Positions 1 through 8,243 of a DNA stretch of 64,000 bases are shown here, piece by piece. This DNA comes from Candidatus Bathyarchaeota archaeon. GTDB lineage: Archaea; Thermoproteota; Bathyarchaeia; Bathyarchaeales; Bathycorpusculaceae. Position 1 is the first letter of the stretch, and every line of letters begins with the position of its first letter. A program made the translations under genes and the position numbers. The notes under the pieces are model-generated. The model was not told the DNA's origin, ran no database searches, and saw only the letters and a list, made by a program, of their open reading frames with translations. The stretch covers positions 310,001 through 374,000 of the forward strand of contig JAOZHX010000017.1 in NCBI GenBank assembly GCA_026014665.1, in the 5' to 3' direction.

Positions 1-159
1 TACATCGGTAGTTTGGGCTGAGAGCATGGTGGCAACGAGCAGTTCCAATGGATTAGTATAGTTTAGAGCGGTTTTTGCATCTGGATACTGCTGTTCTAAA
101 AGTGCGATAATTTTTAGCGTTCTTTCTTTAGGCTCCAAATAAATTTGGGGTTCTTTCAA
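1..159 (-). CDS. nth: Endonuclease III (N-terminal part, runs off the window)
   Basis: The first 53 codons of a minus-strand gene are present; the rest lies beyond base 1. The stretch LLVATMLSAQTTDV at residues 40-53, preceded by an ERTLKIIALLEQQYPDAKT-like helix, is the characteristic opening of endonuclease III, the DNA glycosylase/AP lyase that removes oxidised pyrimidines in base excision repair. The helix-hairpin-helix, the catalytic Lys/Asp and the iron-sulfur cysteines are outside the window. The TTG at 157-159 is chosen because GGAAG lies just upstream; a further in-frame TTG about 14 codons upstream is possible. Assignment rests on recognising the N-terminus only. Confidence 0.82.
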   Translation of the reverse strand, partial: MKEPQIYLEPKERTLKIIALLEQQYPDAKTALNYTNPLELLVATMLSAQTTDV

Positions 160-244
160 CAGGATTCTTCCTAAAGGGTATGACTGATGAAGTGTCAAAT
201 AACTAAGTACATTCTAATAAACGGTTTTCCTGTACATGACACAA

Positions 245-285
245 AACTTTATAGCCCATCTCTGAGCCTTTTGCATAAGGAAGAG
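245..285 (+). promoter_or_regulatory. TATA box and ribosome-binding site of the first PP-loop gene
   Basis: An AAACTTTATAGC element at about 244-255 resembles an archaeal BRE/TATA. A purine-rich AAGGAAGAG at about 277-285 lies 8-9 bases before the ATG at 294. The same AAACTTTA core recurs before the genes at 16001 and 57424. Confidence 0.5.
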
Positions 286-293
286 AAACGCAA

Positions 294-1013
294 ATGAAAG
301 TGGTTGTCCACTGGAGCGGGGGCAAAGAATGCTGCCTAGCATACCACAAAGTCATCAAACAAGGCCACCAAGTCGCCTATTTGCTGAGTTTTGAATACAT
401 GCGACCCTACGTTTTCCACAGTTTCCCCCTCATGGAGCTTCAATCAAAAACTTTAGGCGTTCCGCTTAAAGTGGTCAGAGTGAAAAAACCATACGAAGAC
501 ATCTTAGGTGCCCTTACCAAGCTTAAAGCTGAAGTAGGCATAGAAGGCATCGTCACTGGAGATATAGCTGGAGCCGGCTGCGCGGTTATTCACTCAAGCT
601 ACTATGAAAGCATGGCTAAACAATTAGGATTAGCCTTCATTATGCCAAACGAAGGTGACACCTACGAAATCCTAAAACAAGTGGTGGAAACAGGTTTGAG
701 GCCCATGCTCAACTGTATAAACACCGACTTCATCGGTGAAGAATGGTTGGGACGGAAACTCGACCCCAAATCCATCATCGAACTAAAAGCCCTCGCGGAC
801 GAAAAAGGCATAGACGTTGCCAGCGAGGATGGGCAAGGCTACCATACCACCGTGCTTGAGGCACCTCTTTTCAAAGAAAACATCGTCGTCAACAAATTCA
901 AAATCAAGAAGAAGAAGGAGAAGTCTAAGAACTGGAAACGAAACTGGCTCTACATGGATATCAAAGAATGCTCGCTTGTTCCAAAAACAAGAACTCAAAT
1001 AGAAACAACATAA
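294..1013 (+). CDS. Dph6/MJ0570-family PP-loop ATP pyrophosphatase (diverged copy 1)
   Basis: This 239-residue protein belongs to the diphthine-ammonia ligase-like ATP-pyrophosphatase family, which adenylates a carboxylate and amidates it. The PP-loop is at residues 8-12 but reads SGGKE instead of the usual SGGKD, followed by CC instead of S. The C-terminal signature, normally GEYHT, is GQGYHTT near residue 180. TGD (about 87-89) and GEEWLGR are kept. The C-terminus is a lysine-rich tail. Two relatives lie in this window (4386-5129 and 30269-30943), and the third looks most canonical. This copy may therefore act on something other than EF2 diphthine; that is inference from the altered residues. 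It precedes two radical SAM genes on the same strand. Confidence 0.8.
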   Translation: MKVVVHWSGGKECCLAYHKVIKQGHQVAYLLSFEYMRPYVFHSFPLMELQSKTLGVPLKVVRVKKPYEDILGALTKLKAEVGIEGIVTGDIAGAGCAVIHSSYYESMAKQLGLAFIMPNEGDTYEILKQVVETGLRPMLNCINTDFIGEEWLGRKLDPKSIIELKALADEKGIDVASEDGQGYHTTVLEAPLFKENIVVNKFKIKKKKEKSKNWKRNWLYMDIKECSLVPKTRTQIETT

Positions 1014-1139
1014 TTTCATTCGTTTTTCTCAGCAATATGGCAATATTCCTGATAAGTGGTCTTACTTTAAAAAATCGAGTTTTTTTGAGTAAACTAAATA
1101 ATCCCCAAAGCATAGTCTCTACATGTTTCAGGGAAGAAC

Positions 1140-2552
1140 ATGAAAACTCGCATAACTCTTGTAAACCCACCTTACCCCATCGGCTCTCATCAGCATCCGC
1201 CTTTTATGCCGCTGGGACTCGGATACTTAGGTGCGGTCCTGTACAAGAATCACTTTGAAGTCAACGTTATTGACTGTCAAGCTCAAAGAATCAGTCACCA
1301 ACAATTCAAAGAAGAAATCGCCAAGTTCAAACCCGATATAGTCGGCGTAACCTCAACCACCTTAACGTACAAATCTGCCCTCCAAATTATAAAAACCGTA
1401 AAAGAAATCCATCCCAACGCCATAACAGCCATTGGAGGATCTCACGTTACCTTCTGGGACGATAAGGCTCTCCAAGAATCACCAGGCCTCGACATCGTTG
1501 TAAGAGGCGAAGGCGAAGCTACCATGCTGGAGCTCGCCCAACGGGTCGAAAATCACCAGCCCTTCACTGATCTCGCGGGAACGACCTGCAGAAAAGGCAA
1601 TGAAATCGTAAAAAACGCCGACCGCCCCTTCCTCGAAGACCTCGATAGCTTGCCGTTTCCTGCCCTGCACCTCTGGCAAAAGGTAGGCGACCTGCGAAAA
1701 TACGGAACAATCCCCTACCCCGTCATGACCAGCCGCGGCTGCGTGTACTGGTGCAATTTCTGCACTGCTGTCCGCATGTTCGGCAGAAGATATCGCATGC
1801 GTACCCCAAAGAACGTTGTGGACGAACTAGAGTTTCTGCACAAGAATTACCATGCTACACAATTCACATTCTACGATGACGCATTCACTGTTGACCAATC
1901 CCGCACAGCCGAAATCTGCGACGAAATACAACGTCGAGGACTCAAAATTAAATGGGACTGCGAAACCCGCGTGGACATGGTCAGCAAAGAACTCCTCGTC
2001 AAGATGCGGCAGGCAGGATGCATCGCTGTCTGGTTTGGCGTGGAGTCAGGTTCAAAGAAACAATTAACCAGCATGGGGAAAGGCTTCTCCTTAACGCAAA
2101 CAAGACGGGCGTTTAAATGGGCAAAGGAAGCAGGGTTAATGACTGTTGCAGGTGTTATCTTGGGTTTTCCAGGCGAAACCAAAGAGAGCGCATGGGAAAC
2201 CATACGCTTTGTCAAAGAACTCAACCCCAATGACGTGGGCTTCTACATAGCCACACCTTATCCAGGAACTCCCATGTACGAACAAGTCAAAGCCAACGGC
2301 TCCCTAAAAATAACGGACTTCGACAGATACGACACTGCAACACCAACCTTCGAAATTCCAGGTATGACCATGCAAGAACTAACGCAAATCCGCGAACAAG
2401 CCTTCCAAAGTTTCTACCTTAGCCCAGCATACTTCATAAGCGCATTGGGCATGTTTAAAAAGGGCAAAATGTGGGGATTAGGCGCCACACGGCTCATACT
2501 GGCGCATTTTCGACGAGCCCTCCAAGCTAAAGCAAGCAGCATCCTCAAATAA
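1140..2552 (+). CDS. B12-binding-type radical SAM protein 1
   Basis: This 470-residue protein has an N-terminal cobalamin-binding-like Rossmann domain (about 1-150, with PPYPIG, GLGYLGAVL and GEGEATMLEL) and a radical SAM barrel from about residue 190. The [4Fe-4S] cysteines are C201, C205 and C208 in RGCVYWCNFC. FYDDAF (about 243-248) and GFPGET further on are typical of the BchE-like class. The DxHxxG cobalamin ligand motif is not visible, which is common in this class. Known members do methyl transfers, ring closures and C-C bond formation; no substrate can be read from sequence. ATG at 1140 follows GGGAAG. The next gene encodes a second protein of the same family 25 bases downstream, so the two are probably co-transcribed. 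Confidence 0.88.
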   Translation: MKTRITLVNPPYPIGSHQHPPFMPLGLGYLGAVLYKNHFEVNVIDCQAQRISHQQFKEEIAKFKPDIVGVTSTTLTYKSALQIIKTVKEIHPNAITAIGGSHVTFWDDKALQESPGLDIVVRGEGEATMLELAQRVENHQPFTDLAGTTCRKGNEIVKNADRPFLEDLDSLPFPALHLWQKVGDLRKYGTIPYPVMTSRGCVYWCNFCTAVRMFGRRYRMRTPKNVVDELEFLHKNYHATQFTFYDDAFTVDQSRTAEICDEIQRRGLKIKWDCETRVDMVSKELLVKMRQAGCIAVWFGVESGSKKQLTSMGKGFSLTQTRRAFKWAKEAGLMTVAGVILGFPGETKESAWETIRFVKELNPNDVGFYIATPYPGTPMYEQVKANGSLKITDFDRYDTATPTFEIPGMTMQELTQIREQAFQSFYLSPAYFISALGMFKKGKMWGLGATRLILAHFRRALQAKASSILK

Positions 2553-2577
2553 CAACGCCAACCTGGAGAAAGCCATT

Positions 2578-3939
2578 TTGATACTGCTTATGACCACAGC
2601 TCCACCAGAAAAATCACCCTGGGGCATGGCAGGAAAGCTTCCTCCACTTGGCTTAGCTTACGTTGCGGCGGCGCTCCGAAAAAACGGGTATGCCGTTGAA
2701 ATCTATGATAATTACCTAATGGAACGTTCAATCGAAGAAGTCAAAGCAGAGATTAGAAGACGGCAACCAGAAATCGTCGGCATCACCTGCAGCAGCCTAA
2801 CATATACCCGCTGTGTTGAAACCGCTAAAGCAGCCAAAGAAGCATATTCCGCATGCAAAATCGTAGTCGGCGGACCACACCCGTCATACATGCCTCAAAC
2901 CATGCTTGAGCACAAAGAAATAGATTATGTGGTTCTTGGCGAAGGCGAACAGGCGATGACGCAACTCGCAGAAAGCATCCTTCGAGGGAGACAGAACAAT
3001 GAAATCGGCAAAATTCCTGGTGTTGCATGCAAGGTCGACGATGAAATTTCAAAGGTACCACCCGAATTCATCAACGATTTAGACGTGGTTCCTTTTCCTG
3101 CTCGCGATTTATTGCCTATGAAAATGTATGACCGAACATTCATGTATCTAGACGTGAAACCCGTCGATACCATGAGTATTCTACGCGGTTGCCCCTACCA
3201 ATGTGCTTACTGCGAAACCCGAGAACTCTGGGGAACCTCCTGCCGAGCTTTCTCCCCGCAAAGGGTCATCGCAGAAATCAAGCATATGGTTGAGAATTAC
3301 GGTTCAAGAGGCATCTATTTCGTCGGTGACAACTTTACTATAAACAAAAAACGCACCCAAGAACTTTGCCGACTAATCAAAACAAACAAGATAGACATAA
3401 AGTGGACCTGCGAAACCCGTGTTGATTTAGTAGACAAAGAACTCCTCTTTGACATGAAATTGGCAGGTTGCCAGACCATCTTCTTCGGTGTTGAATCAGG
3501 CTCGCCGCGTATCCAGCAGAAACTCAATAAAAACATCGACCTCCAAGAAGTCAAACGAGTCTTTGAGCTCTGCCGACAGGTCGTAGTCCGCACAGCAACA
3601 TCGTTTATGCTTGGAATTCCCGGGGAAACAGTTGAAGACATGAAAGCAACCTTCAAATTCGCTAAAAGCCTAAACGCTGATTGGTGTCAATTCAACATCT
3701 ACATCGCCTGTCCAGGCAGCAAACTCTACGATGAAGTCGTAAGCCAAGGCTTGTATGACCAAATGGACAACTACTTGGCAAGGGTGAAGACCGAAGATTT
3801 CGATTACGACTTGCTTGTGAAGATTCAAAAGGACTTCCAGCGTAACTGCCAAAAATCCGCGTCTAGACTGATTCGAGTCATCCGCCAAGAAGGCATAGGT
3901 AGCGCCGTCCGAAAGGGCGCCAAACTGATTTTCCACTAA
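2578..3939 (+). CDS. B12-binding-type radical SAM protein 2
   Basis: This 453-residue protein has the same architecture as its upstream neighbour. The N-terminal half holds LPPLGLAYVAAAL, EIVGIT and VVGGPHPSYMP and the GEGEQAM motif. The radical SAM cluster is C205, C209 and C212 in RGCPYQCAYC. GDNFTINKKR, WTCETRVD and FFGVESG follow, matching protein 1 position for position, so the two are paralogues. The start is a TTG at 2578 preceded by TGGAGAAAGCC. Two paralogous enzymes of this kind in tandem often act on successive or symmetric steps. Archaeal GDGT ring synthases belong to the broader family, so a lipid substrate is possible but not shown. Confidence 0.87.
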   Translation: MILLMTTAPPEKSPWGMAGKLPPLGLAYVAAALRKNGYAVEIYDNYLMERSIEEVKAEIRRRQPEIVGITCSSLTYTRCVETAKAAKEAYSACKIVVGGPHPSYMPQTMLEHKEIDYVVLGEGEQAMTQLAESILRGRQNNEIGKIPGVACKVDDEISKVPPEFINDLDVVPFPARDLLPMKMYDRTFMYLDVKPVDTMSILRGCPYQCAYCETRELWGTSCRAFSPQRVIAEIKHMVENYGSRGIYFVGDNFTINKKRTQELCRLIKTNKIDIKWTCETRVDLVDKELLFDMKLAGCQTIFFGVESGSPRIQQKLNKNIDLQEVKRVFELCRQVVVRTATSFMLGIPGETVEDMKATFKFAKSLNADWCQFNIYIACPGSKLYDEVVSQGLYDQMDNYLARVKTEDFDYDLLVKIQKDFQRNCQKSASRLIRVIRQEGIGSAVRKGAKLIFH

Positions 3940-3945
3940 ACGCCG

Positions 3946-4248
3946 CTAAACAGGCACGTTCATGATTTTTAGGATTTCCGCATAGGCTTTTGTAGGCAGT
4001 TTGCTGTCGGTTACGTTTTTGATAAGCATGCGTCCCCCTTCAAAGAGGCTAATCTCCATTTTCATGTAGTCAAAAATCAAAAGCATGGGGGCTTTCACGC
4101 GAATTTTGATGTGTTGTTTTTTTATTTTTTCGCATGCTTGCTCCATGTTAAATTTAAGTTGCGGAGTTGGAGCTATGTCAGCTGTGGTTCCTCCGCAGAG
4201 CCAAACGATGTTTAGGGTTAGGTTGCCGAGGGTTTGTTTTTCTGACAT
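3946..4248 (-). CDS. Conserved-looking hypothetical protein, 100 aa
   Basis: I do not recognise this protein. It is a compact soluble sequence with alternating hydrophobic strands (LTLNIVWLC near the start, APMLLIFDYMKMEISLF in the middle) and a Lys-rich helix between them. No signal peptide or transmembrane segment is visible. The ATG at 4248 is clear. Its stop lies 7 bases from the stop of the convergent radical SAM gene. It is followed on the same strand, after about 140 bases, by nothing until the PP-loop gene, which is transcribed towards it from 5129, so they may share a transcript. Confidence 0.6.
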   Translation of the reverse strand: MSEKQTLGNLTLNIVWLCGGTTADIAPTPQLKFNMEQACEKIKKQHIKIRVKAPMLLIFDYMKMEISLFEGGRMLIKNVTDSKLPTKAYAEILKIMNVPV

Positions 4249-4385
4249 TTCGCTTTAACTCCATATTGTTTTGTTTAGGCGCGTAGTTGCCTAATCAATA
4301 TTGCGATGAAAAGGGGTAATGAGTTTTTTCGGTGGTTTTCCCAAGGGTTCCCATCGGTTGCTGGATTCTGGGTCGGTGGAGTTTT

Positions 4386-5129
4386 CTACTGGCTGCTTTG
4401 ACTTTTGGGTTTAAGCGCTGCTTCCTCAATATCCATGTAGAGGAAGTTGCCTTCACGGTAGGGTGAGCCGCCAAAATCAACCACTCGGCTCCTCTTTGTG
4501 AACTTGGTGATTTCGACGCGTTCCTTAAAGAGGGGTGCGTCAAGCGTGGTGGAGTGGTATTCGCCTGGTTCGCCTGAAACATCTATGCCTTTACCAGCTG
4601 GACCCACAAGGGGCTTCATGTCTTCGATGCATTTTCTATCAATCGCTCGTCCCAGCCATTCTTCTCCAAAATATCTCTGGTCGATGCAGCTGAGGATAGC
4701 CTTTACGCCAGTTGCCTGTTCCATCTCCATGATGCGTTTGCGGTAGCGACTGCCGGGAATTAGGTTAAGTGGGCGGTCCCAGAGTGGCATCATAAGTTGG
4801 ACGCCGAGTTTTCTGCATGCGTCTTTCCATACTCGGCGGTGGTGGACGTTGTCTATGTCGCCTGTGACTATGGCTTGGACACCTTCTTCTTTATGCAGGC
4901 GCTCAAGGGTGCCCATGATGTCACCATAGCGGTTGTCTGTGATCTTTACGAATTTGTGCGGCAACCCCAATGTTTTGGCTTGTAACTCGATGACTTTGAA
5001 GCTGTGGAAAACGTAGGGTTCCATGTAAATATAGGTGACTAGGCAGGCGACTTCGTGTCCTTGTTCGATGATTTTGTGCAGGGCAGTGCAGCAGTCTTTT
5101 CCTCCGCTCCAGTGAACAACCACTTTCAT
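4386..5129 (-). CDS. Dph6/MJ0570-family PP-loop ATP pyrophosphatase (copy 2)
   Basis: This 247-residue protein is a close relative of the gene at 294-1013: the N-terminus MKVVVHWSGGKDCC, EPYVFHSF, LQAKTLGLP and GEEWLGR all correspond. The PP-loop SGGKD is intact at residues 8-12, with CC after it. The C-terminal GEYHSTTLDAP at about 198-208 is nearer to the Dph6 consensus than copy 1. An extra stretch around residues 110-140 is rich in Arg and Leu. The likely chemistry is ATP-dependent amidation through an adenylate, and diphthine is the family's known substrate. Copies 1 and 2 flank the two radical SAM genes on opposite strands, which suggests an old local duplication. Confidence 0.8.
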   Translation of the reverse strand: MKVVVHWSGGKDCCTALHKIIEQGHEVACLVTYIYMEPYVFHSFKVIELQAKTLGLPHKFVKITDNRYGDIMGTLERLHKEEGVQAIVTGDIDNVHHRRVWKDACRKLGVQLMMPLWDRPLNLIPGSRYRKRIMEMEQATGVKAILSCIDQRYFGEEWLGRAIDRKCIEDMKPLVGPAGKGIDVSGEPGEYHSTTLDAPLFKERVEITKFTKRSRVVDFGGSPYREGNFLYMDIEEAALKPKSQSSQ

Positions 5130-5182
5130 TCTAATTCAGCATCCAAATTGGGTTTTGTTGTTAGACTAAAGGCGTGAACGTA

Positions 5183-6073
5183 TTAAGCGTTTACGGAAGC
5201 CTTTGAGGAAGTTTTAGGCTTGCGGGTTTGTGCAGCTGGAGCTTTCGGAGCTTTCTTAACGGGCTTTTTGAGTGTGTTTTCTTGCGGTTTTTGCTCTTCT
5301 TCCAAAGGCTCATCTTTGGTCTTTCTGCGTTTAAGAATTATAACTGCGATAATGATGATTACGATTGCAGTGACGGCGGCGGCAACGTAAGGAGTGGTTG
5401 TTGAACCAAGGGCAGAGCCGTGTGTTTCGATTTGTTGATTGCCAACTTCCCATAGGTTTGAAGCTACGAGTTTGGATTCGGTTACGCTAATCAGCTGACT
5501 ATTGGCGACCTCTGTTCTGTAATCGACAAGAACTCCTGTGGCTTTATCAAAGTAGTATTCGTAGGTTAGCGTTACGTCGCCTAGGTCTTGGATGTTTTCT
5601 GTGGATTGGATTTTCAGATAGTTGGTTTCGCGGGTTCCGCTCTTGTAGGTTCGGCTTACTGTGTCATTTATATGCCATGGGTCTGTCAGCAACGGATTTA
5701 CGGCATCTCCCTTCTTTAGGTTTGCACCGATAAATGGCAGAGAGTTACACTCGCCAGTGTCAATATCGCAAAAACCTGTTCCATGTGTTTCTGTTCCATT
5801 CTTATAAGTTGTCCTTACATCAGTAAATATGGTTGTTCCAGTCACGTTTACCACCGTGACACTAATCAACTTCGTTTGGTTTACCTCTAGTAGGCTTGGT
5901 GGGGTAGGGTCTGAGGTTGGCACGAGCAAAGTCAGATGCGCCAGCCTGTCATACTGAAAAACGTCGCCTTGCGAAACGCCTACTACGTCAGCGCCAACCT
6001 GCAAAATCATCGTACTAGAGAGCATAAAACCTAGAATTAGCAAGATAGATATTATTGAAGCAAATTTTGCCAT
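5183..6073 (-). CDS. Secreted membrane-anchored protein with basic tail
   Basis: The 296-residue product begins with a signal peptide (hydrophobic about 8-28), followed by an extracytoplasmic domain of beta-strand character with several N-glycosylation sequons (NVT, NGT, NDT). A single transmembrane helix at about 229-247 follows, then a Lys/Pro/Ala-rich cytoplasmic tail. The fold resembles the conserved archaeal surface proteins that contain a DxxTG-F-x-YE-Y strand pattern, but I cannot name a family. A 12-bp inverted repeat sits about 40-100 bases upstream of its ATG. It is a surface protein of unknown function. Confidence 0.7.
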   Translation of the reverse strand: MAKFASIISILLILGFMLSSTMILQVGADVVGVSQGDVFQYDRLAHLTLLVPTSDPTPPSLLEVNQTKLISVTVVNVTGTTIFTDVRTTYKNGTETHGTGFCDIDTGECNSLPFIGANLKKGDAVNPLLTDPWHINDTVSRTYKSGTRETNYLKIQSTENIQDLGDVTLTYEYYFDKATGVLVDYRTEVANSQLISVTESKLVASNLWEVGNQQIETHGSALGSTTTPYVAAAVTAIVIIIIAVIILKRRKTKDEPLEEEQKPQENTLKKPVKKAPKAPAAQTRKPKTSSKASVNA

Positions 6074-6113
6074 GTTACATTACTCGCTTTCCAAGGGTAC
6101 ACCTTAGAGGATG

Positions 6114-6176
6114 CTGCTGTTTCTATAAAACATTCTCTTTTTTCTAATGCCACTTATTAAACAGTAGAAACAGCAG
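6114..6176. promoter_or_regulatory. 12-bp inverted repeat with 39-base spacer
   Basis: CTGCTGTTTCTA (6114-6125) and its perfect reverse complement TAGAAACAGCAG (6165-6176) flank an AT-rich spacer. It lies between the stop of the wHTH membrane protein gene (6217) and the start of the secreted protein gene (6073), both on the minus strand. It could be an operator for the latter or a long stem at the 3' end of the former. Confidence 0.45.
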
Positions 6177-6216
6177 ATAAATAGGCTATTGGGCCCCTGT
6201 CAAAGTTTAGGCTTTG

Positions 6217-6672
6217 TCATTTGCCTTTCTTGCGAAATCGCAAGGCTTCAAACAGAAAAATCATAGCGGAAACAACCGTCACCAAAGTCAAGAGCCAAAA
6301 AGATTCCTGGACAGGAGCGCCAACAAGCAAGTGCGGCACCAATACAGCTATTTCCCCAATCAAGACACCGATGAAAATAAAGCCGAATACAGCAAAGCTT
6401 GGAATCAGGGTTTTTCCAAGCCAGATAAAGCCTTTCATGTTTTTCTTTTCTTTCACAACGTAGTTACCATAGTCATCCTTGACGACTAAGCCTAAATCTA
6501 TGAGTTTCTGTAGGTTGCGGTAGGCAACGCTGGGGCTGCTAAGGTTGGCTCCACGCATCAAGTCGCGTGGTCCAACAGGCTTCCCAACTTTGACGAGGTA
6601 GAGGTAGCTTTGAAAGGTTGATGCGTTTAACTCTTTTTCTTCTTGCTCCAAGCATGCCACCCAATACGCCAA
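6217..6672 (-). CDS. Winged-helix membrane protein
   Basis: The 151-residue product has an N-terminal winged-helix region (about 10-75): GPRDLMRGANLSSPSVAYR forms the helix-turn-helix, followed by LIDLGLV and a DDYGNYVV wing. Two transmembrane helices follow, at about 85-110 and 122-142, and the tail ends FRKKGK. This layout is common in archaea for membrane-tethered transcription regulators. The start is uncertain: TTG at 6672 is used, but GTG at 6660 and a nearby TTG are also in frame. Its target is not evident. Confidence 0.68.
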   Translation of the reverse strand: MAYWVACLEQEEKELNASTFQSYLYLVKVGKPVGPRDLMRGANLSSPSVAYRNLQKLIDLGLVVKDDYGNYVVKEKKNMKGFIWLGKTLIPSFAVFGFIFIGVLIGEIAVLVPHLLVGAPVQESFWLLTLVTVVSAMIFLFEALRFRKKGK

Positions 6673-7040
6673 TTAGTCTATCTTGCGCTTAAAAAACCAA
6701 ACGCAAATCCCATGGACCACAGCAGCTTCAAAAAGAGAGCAGCCTTCGCTAAGGAAATTGAGATTTTATTGCCTACCTAAAAGTGAAAAACAGTAAAGAA
6801 ACAACAACTCCTTCTTCTTGAGGGAAGCGGGAACGGGTTATGCTATTTGTAGTTGGTTAACTTTCCTGTTGGATTAGTAAACAAAGACAGATTTTAGTTA
6901 GGTAGCCTAAACTAATCGGTTTTTTCCTGACTTACTTTAGGGGTGTATTATACTGATCGTTTGAATGCTAAGGTGCAGCACCCGCTTTTTGCGTGTTTAC
7001 CGTAATTGATATTAAGCGAGTTTCCAAAGTATCGAAAGCG
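6673..7040. other. Intergenic region before cbiB
   Basis: No convincing gene was seen in these 368 bases. A TATA-like TGTATTATACTG lies at about 6944-6955, in the right place to drive cbiB. A short perfect GGTGC-A-GCACC hairpin at 6972-6982 is followed by CGCTTTTT. I see no recognisable cobalamin riboswitch. Confidence 0.4.
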
Positions 7041-8069
7041 ATGCAGTTCCAACTTGATCCTTGGTTAACACAAAATGCAATCAACATACTGGTTGCCTTA
7101 GCCATGCTGATTTTAGCTGTCCTGCTGGATTTATTACTCGGCGACCCATCTCCCAATTACCCTGACAGACTGGTATTCAAACTCCATCCAACGGTTCTGA
7201 TGGGCAAGTTCACCAAAAAAATCGAGCCTTACTTCAAGAATCCGAACGCAGGCATGGAAAAGTTCCTCGGCGTCCTGCTTGGGTTAACAGTGATTGCCGT
7301 CTTTACGCTTCCTGTCTTCTTTGGCTTATGGTTCATAGTCACTTACATAACCTGGGCTTCTTTAGGCATCTTCATCTACGCTTTCGTAGGCATCATACTG
7401 CTCAAAATGACCATATGCATCAAACTTGAAACTGACTGGGCAAAAGCAGCAGCTAAAGCCATAGAAGCCAACGACTTAGATGAAGCAAAAAAATACAGCC
7501 ACTTCAGCCGTCGTGACAGCAAAACCCTCAACGGCAGCCAAATCAGCAGTGCAGTCATCGAATCCATGGCTGAGAACCTCATCGACTTCAAACTTTCACC
7601 CATGATGTCGTTTGCCCTCTTCGGAGTCACAGGCGCCATCGCTTTCCGAGCCATAAACACCCTCGACGGCATGGTAGGATTCAAAGACAAAGAACACATA
7701 AACACCGGCTGGTTTAGTGCAAACCTTGACACAGTCGTCAACTACATACCCACAAGACTCACCGCCCTGCTCATGGTGGTTGCCGCAGCCATCCTGCGCA
7801 TGGACGCCAAAAACGCCTGGCGAATCGCCCGCCGAGACCACAGAAAAACACCCAGTCGAAACCACGGTTGGCCCATGGCAGCTGTTGCGGGCGCCCTGCG
7901 CATACAGCTTGAAAAACCTGGACAATACATCCTTGGCGACCCACAAGAAACTTTGACTGGTAACAAGATTTTAGGTGCCCTCCGCATCCGGGATGTCACC
8001 ATTGTATTGTGGATGCTTCTTTGTGTGCTCGCTGTAATAATTATCCGTTTATTCTTTGTTCCTATTTGA
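7041..8069 (+). CDS. cbiB: Adenosylcobinamide-phosphate synthase CbiB/CobD family
   Basis: CbiB attaches the aminopropanol-phosphate arm to adenosylcobyric acid at the membrane. From ATG 7041 the protein has 342 residues, a little over the usual length. It shows the family hallmarks LLLGDP near residue 30, HPTVLMGKF, then SAVIESMAENLIDF and FRAINTLDGMVGF. It has about five hydrophobic helices, including one at the N-terminus and one at the C-terminus. An in-frame GTG at 6993 would add 16 residues; ATG is preferred because the family starts close to the first helix. The matching decarboxylase that makes aminopropanol phosphate is at 14264-15379, and nucleotide-loop genes are at 25-33 kb. Confidence 0.9.
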   Translation: MQFQLDPWLTQNAINILVALAMLILAVLLDLLLGDPSPNYPDRLVFKLHPTVLMGKFTKKIEPYFKNPNAGMEKFLGVLLGLTVIAVFTLPVFFGLWFIVTYITWASLGIFIYAFVGIILLKMTICIKLETDWAKAAAKAIEANDLDEAKKYSHFSRRDSKTLNGSQISSAVIESMAENLIDFKLSPMMSFALFGVTGAIAFRAINTLDGMVGFKDKEHINTGWFSANLDTVVNYIPTRLTALLMVVAAAILRMDAKNAWRIARRDHRKTPSRNHGWPMAAVAGALRIQLEKPGQYILGDPQETLTGNKILGALRIRDVTIVLWMLLCVLAVIIIRLFFVPI

Positions 8070-8243
8070 GTTTCTTTTGTCTTTTGGTCTTTATGTGGGT
8101 GTGGTGGTATGTTGAAGATGCCTACATTGCCACGTAGAAAAGCGATAGCGCTTCATTTAGCAAAGATTCTAAAGGCTACATGGGAATCCCAAATTTTAGA
8201 AAGCCTTAATTTCAGCTTCTTTCATAGCCGTATAAGGTCGAGC

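Noticed and set aside
783-1258. Several open frames on both strands overlapping the end of the first PP-loop gene and the gap after it
   Set aside because: They are shadow frames of the real gene or low-complexity sequence, with no start signal and no protein-like composition.
4249-4385. GC-rich stretch downstream of the second PP-loop gene as a tRNA or small RNA
   Set aside because: No cloverleaf, no T-loop consensus and no box C/D pair could be found.
6673-7040. Cobalamin riboswitch upstream of cbiB
   Set aside because: Only a short GGTGC-GCACC hairpin and a T run are visible. The conserved B12-box sequence is absent, and such riboswitches are not expected in archaea.
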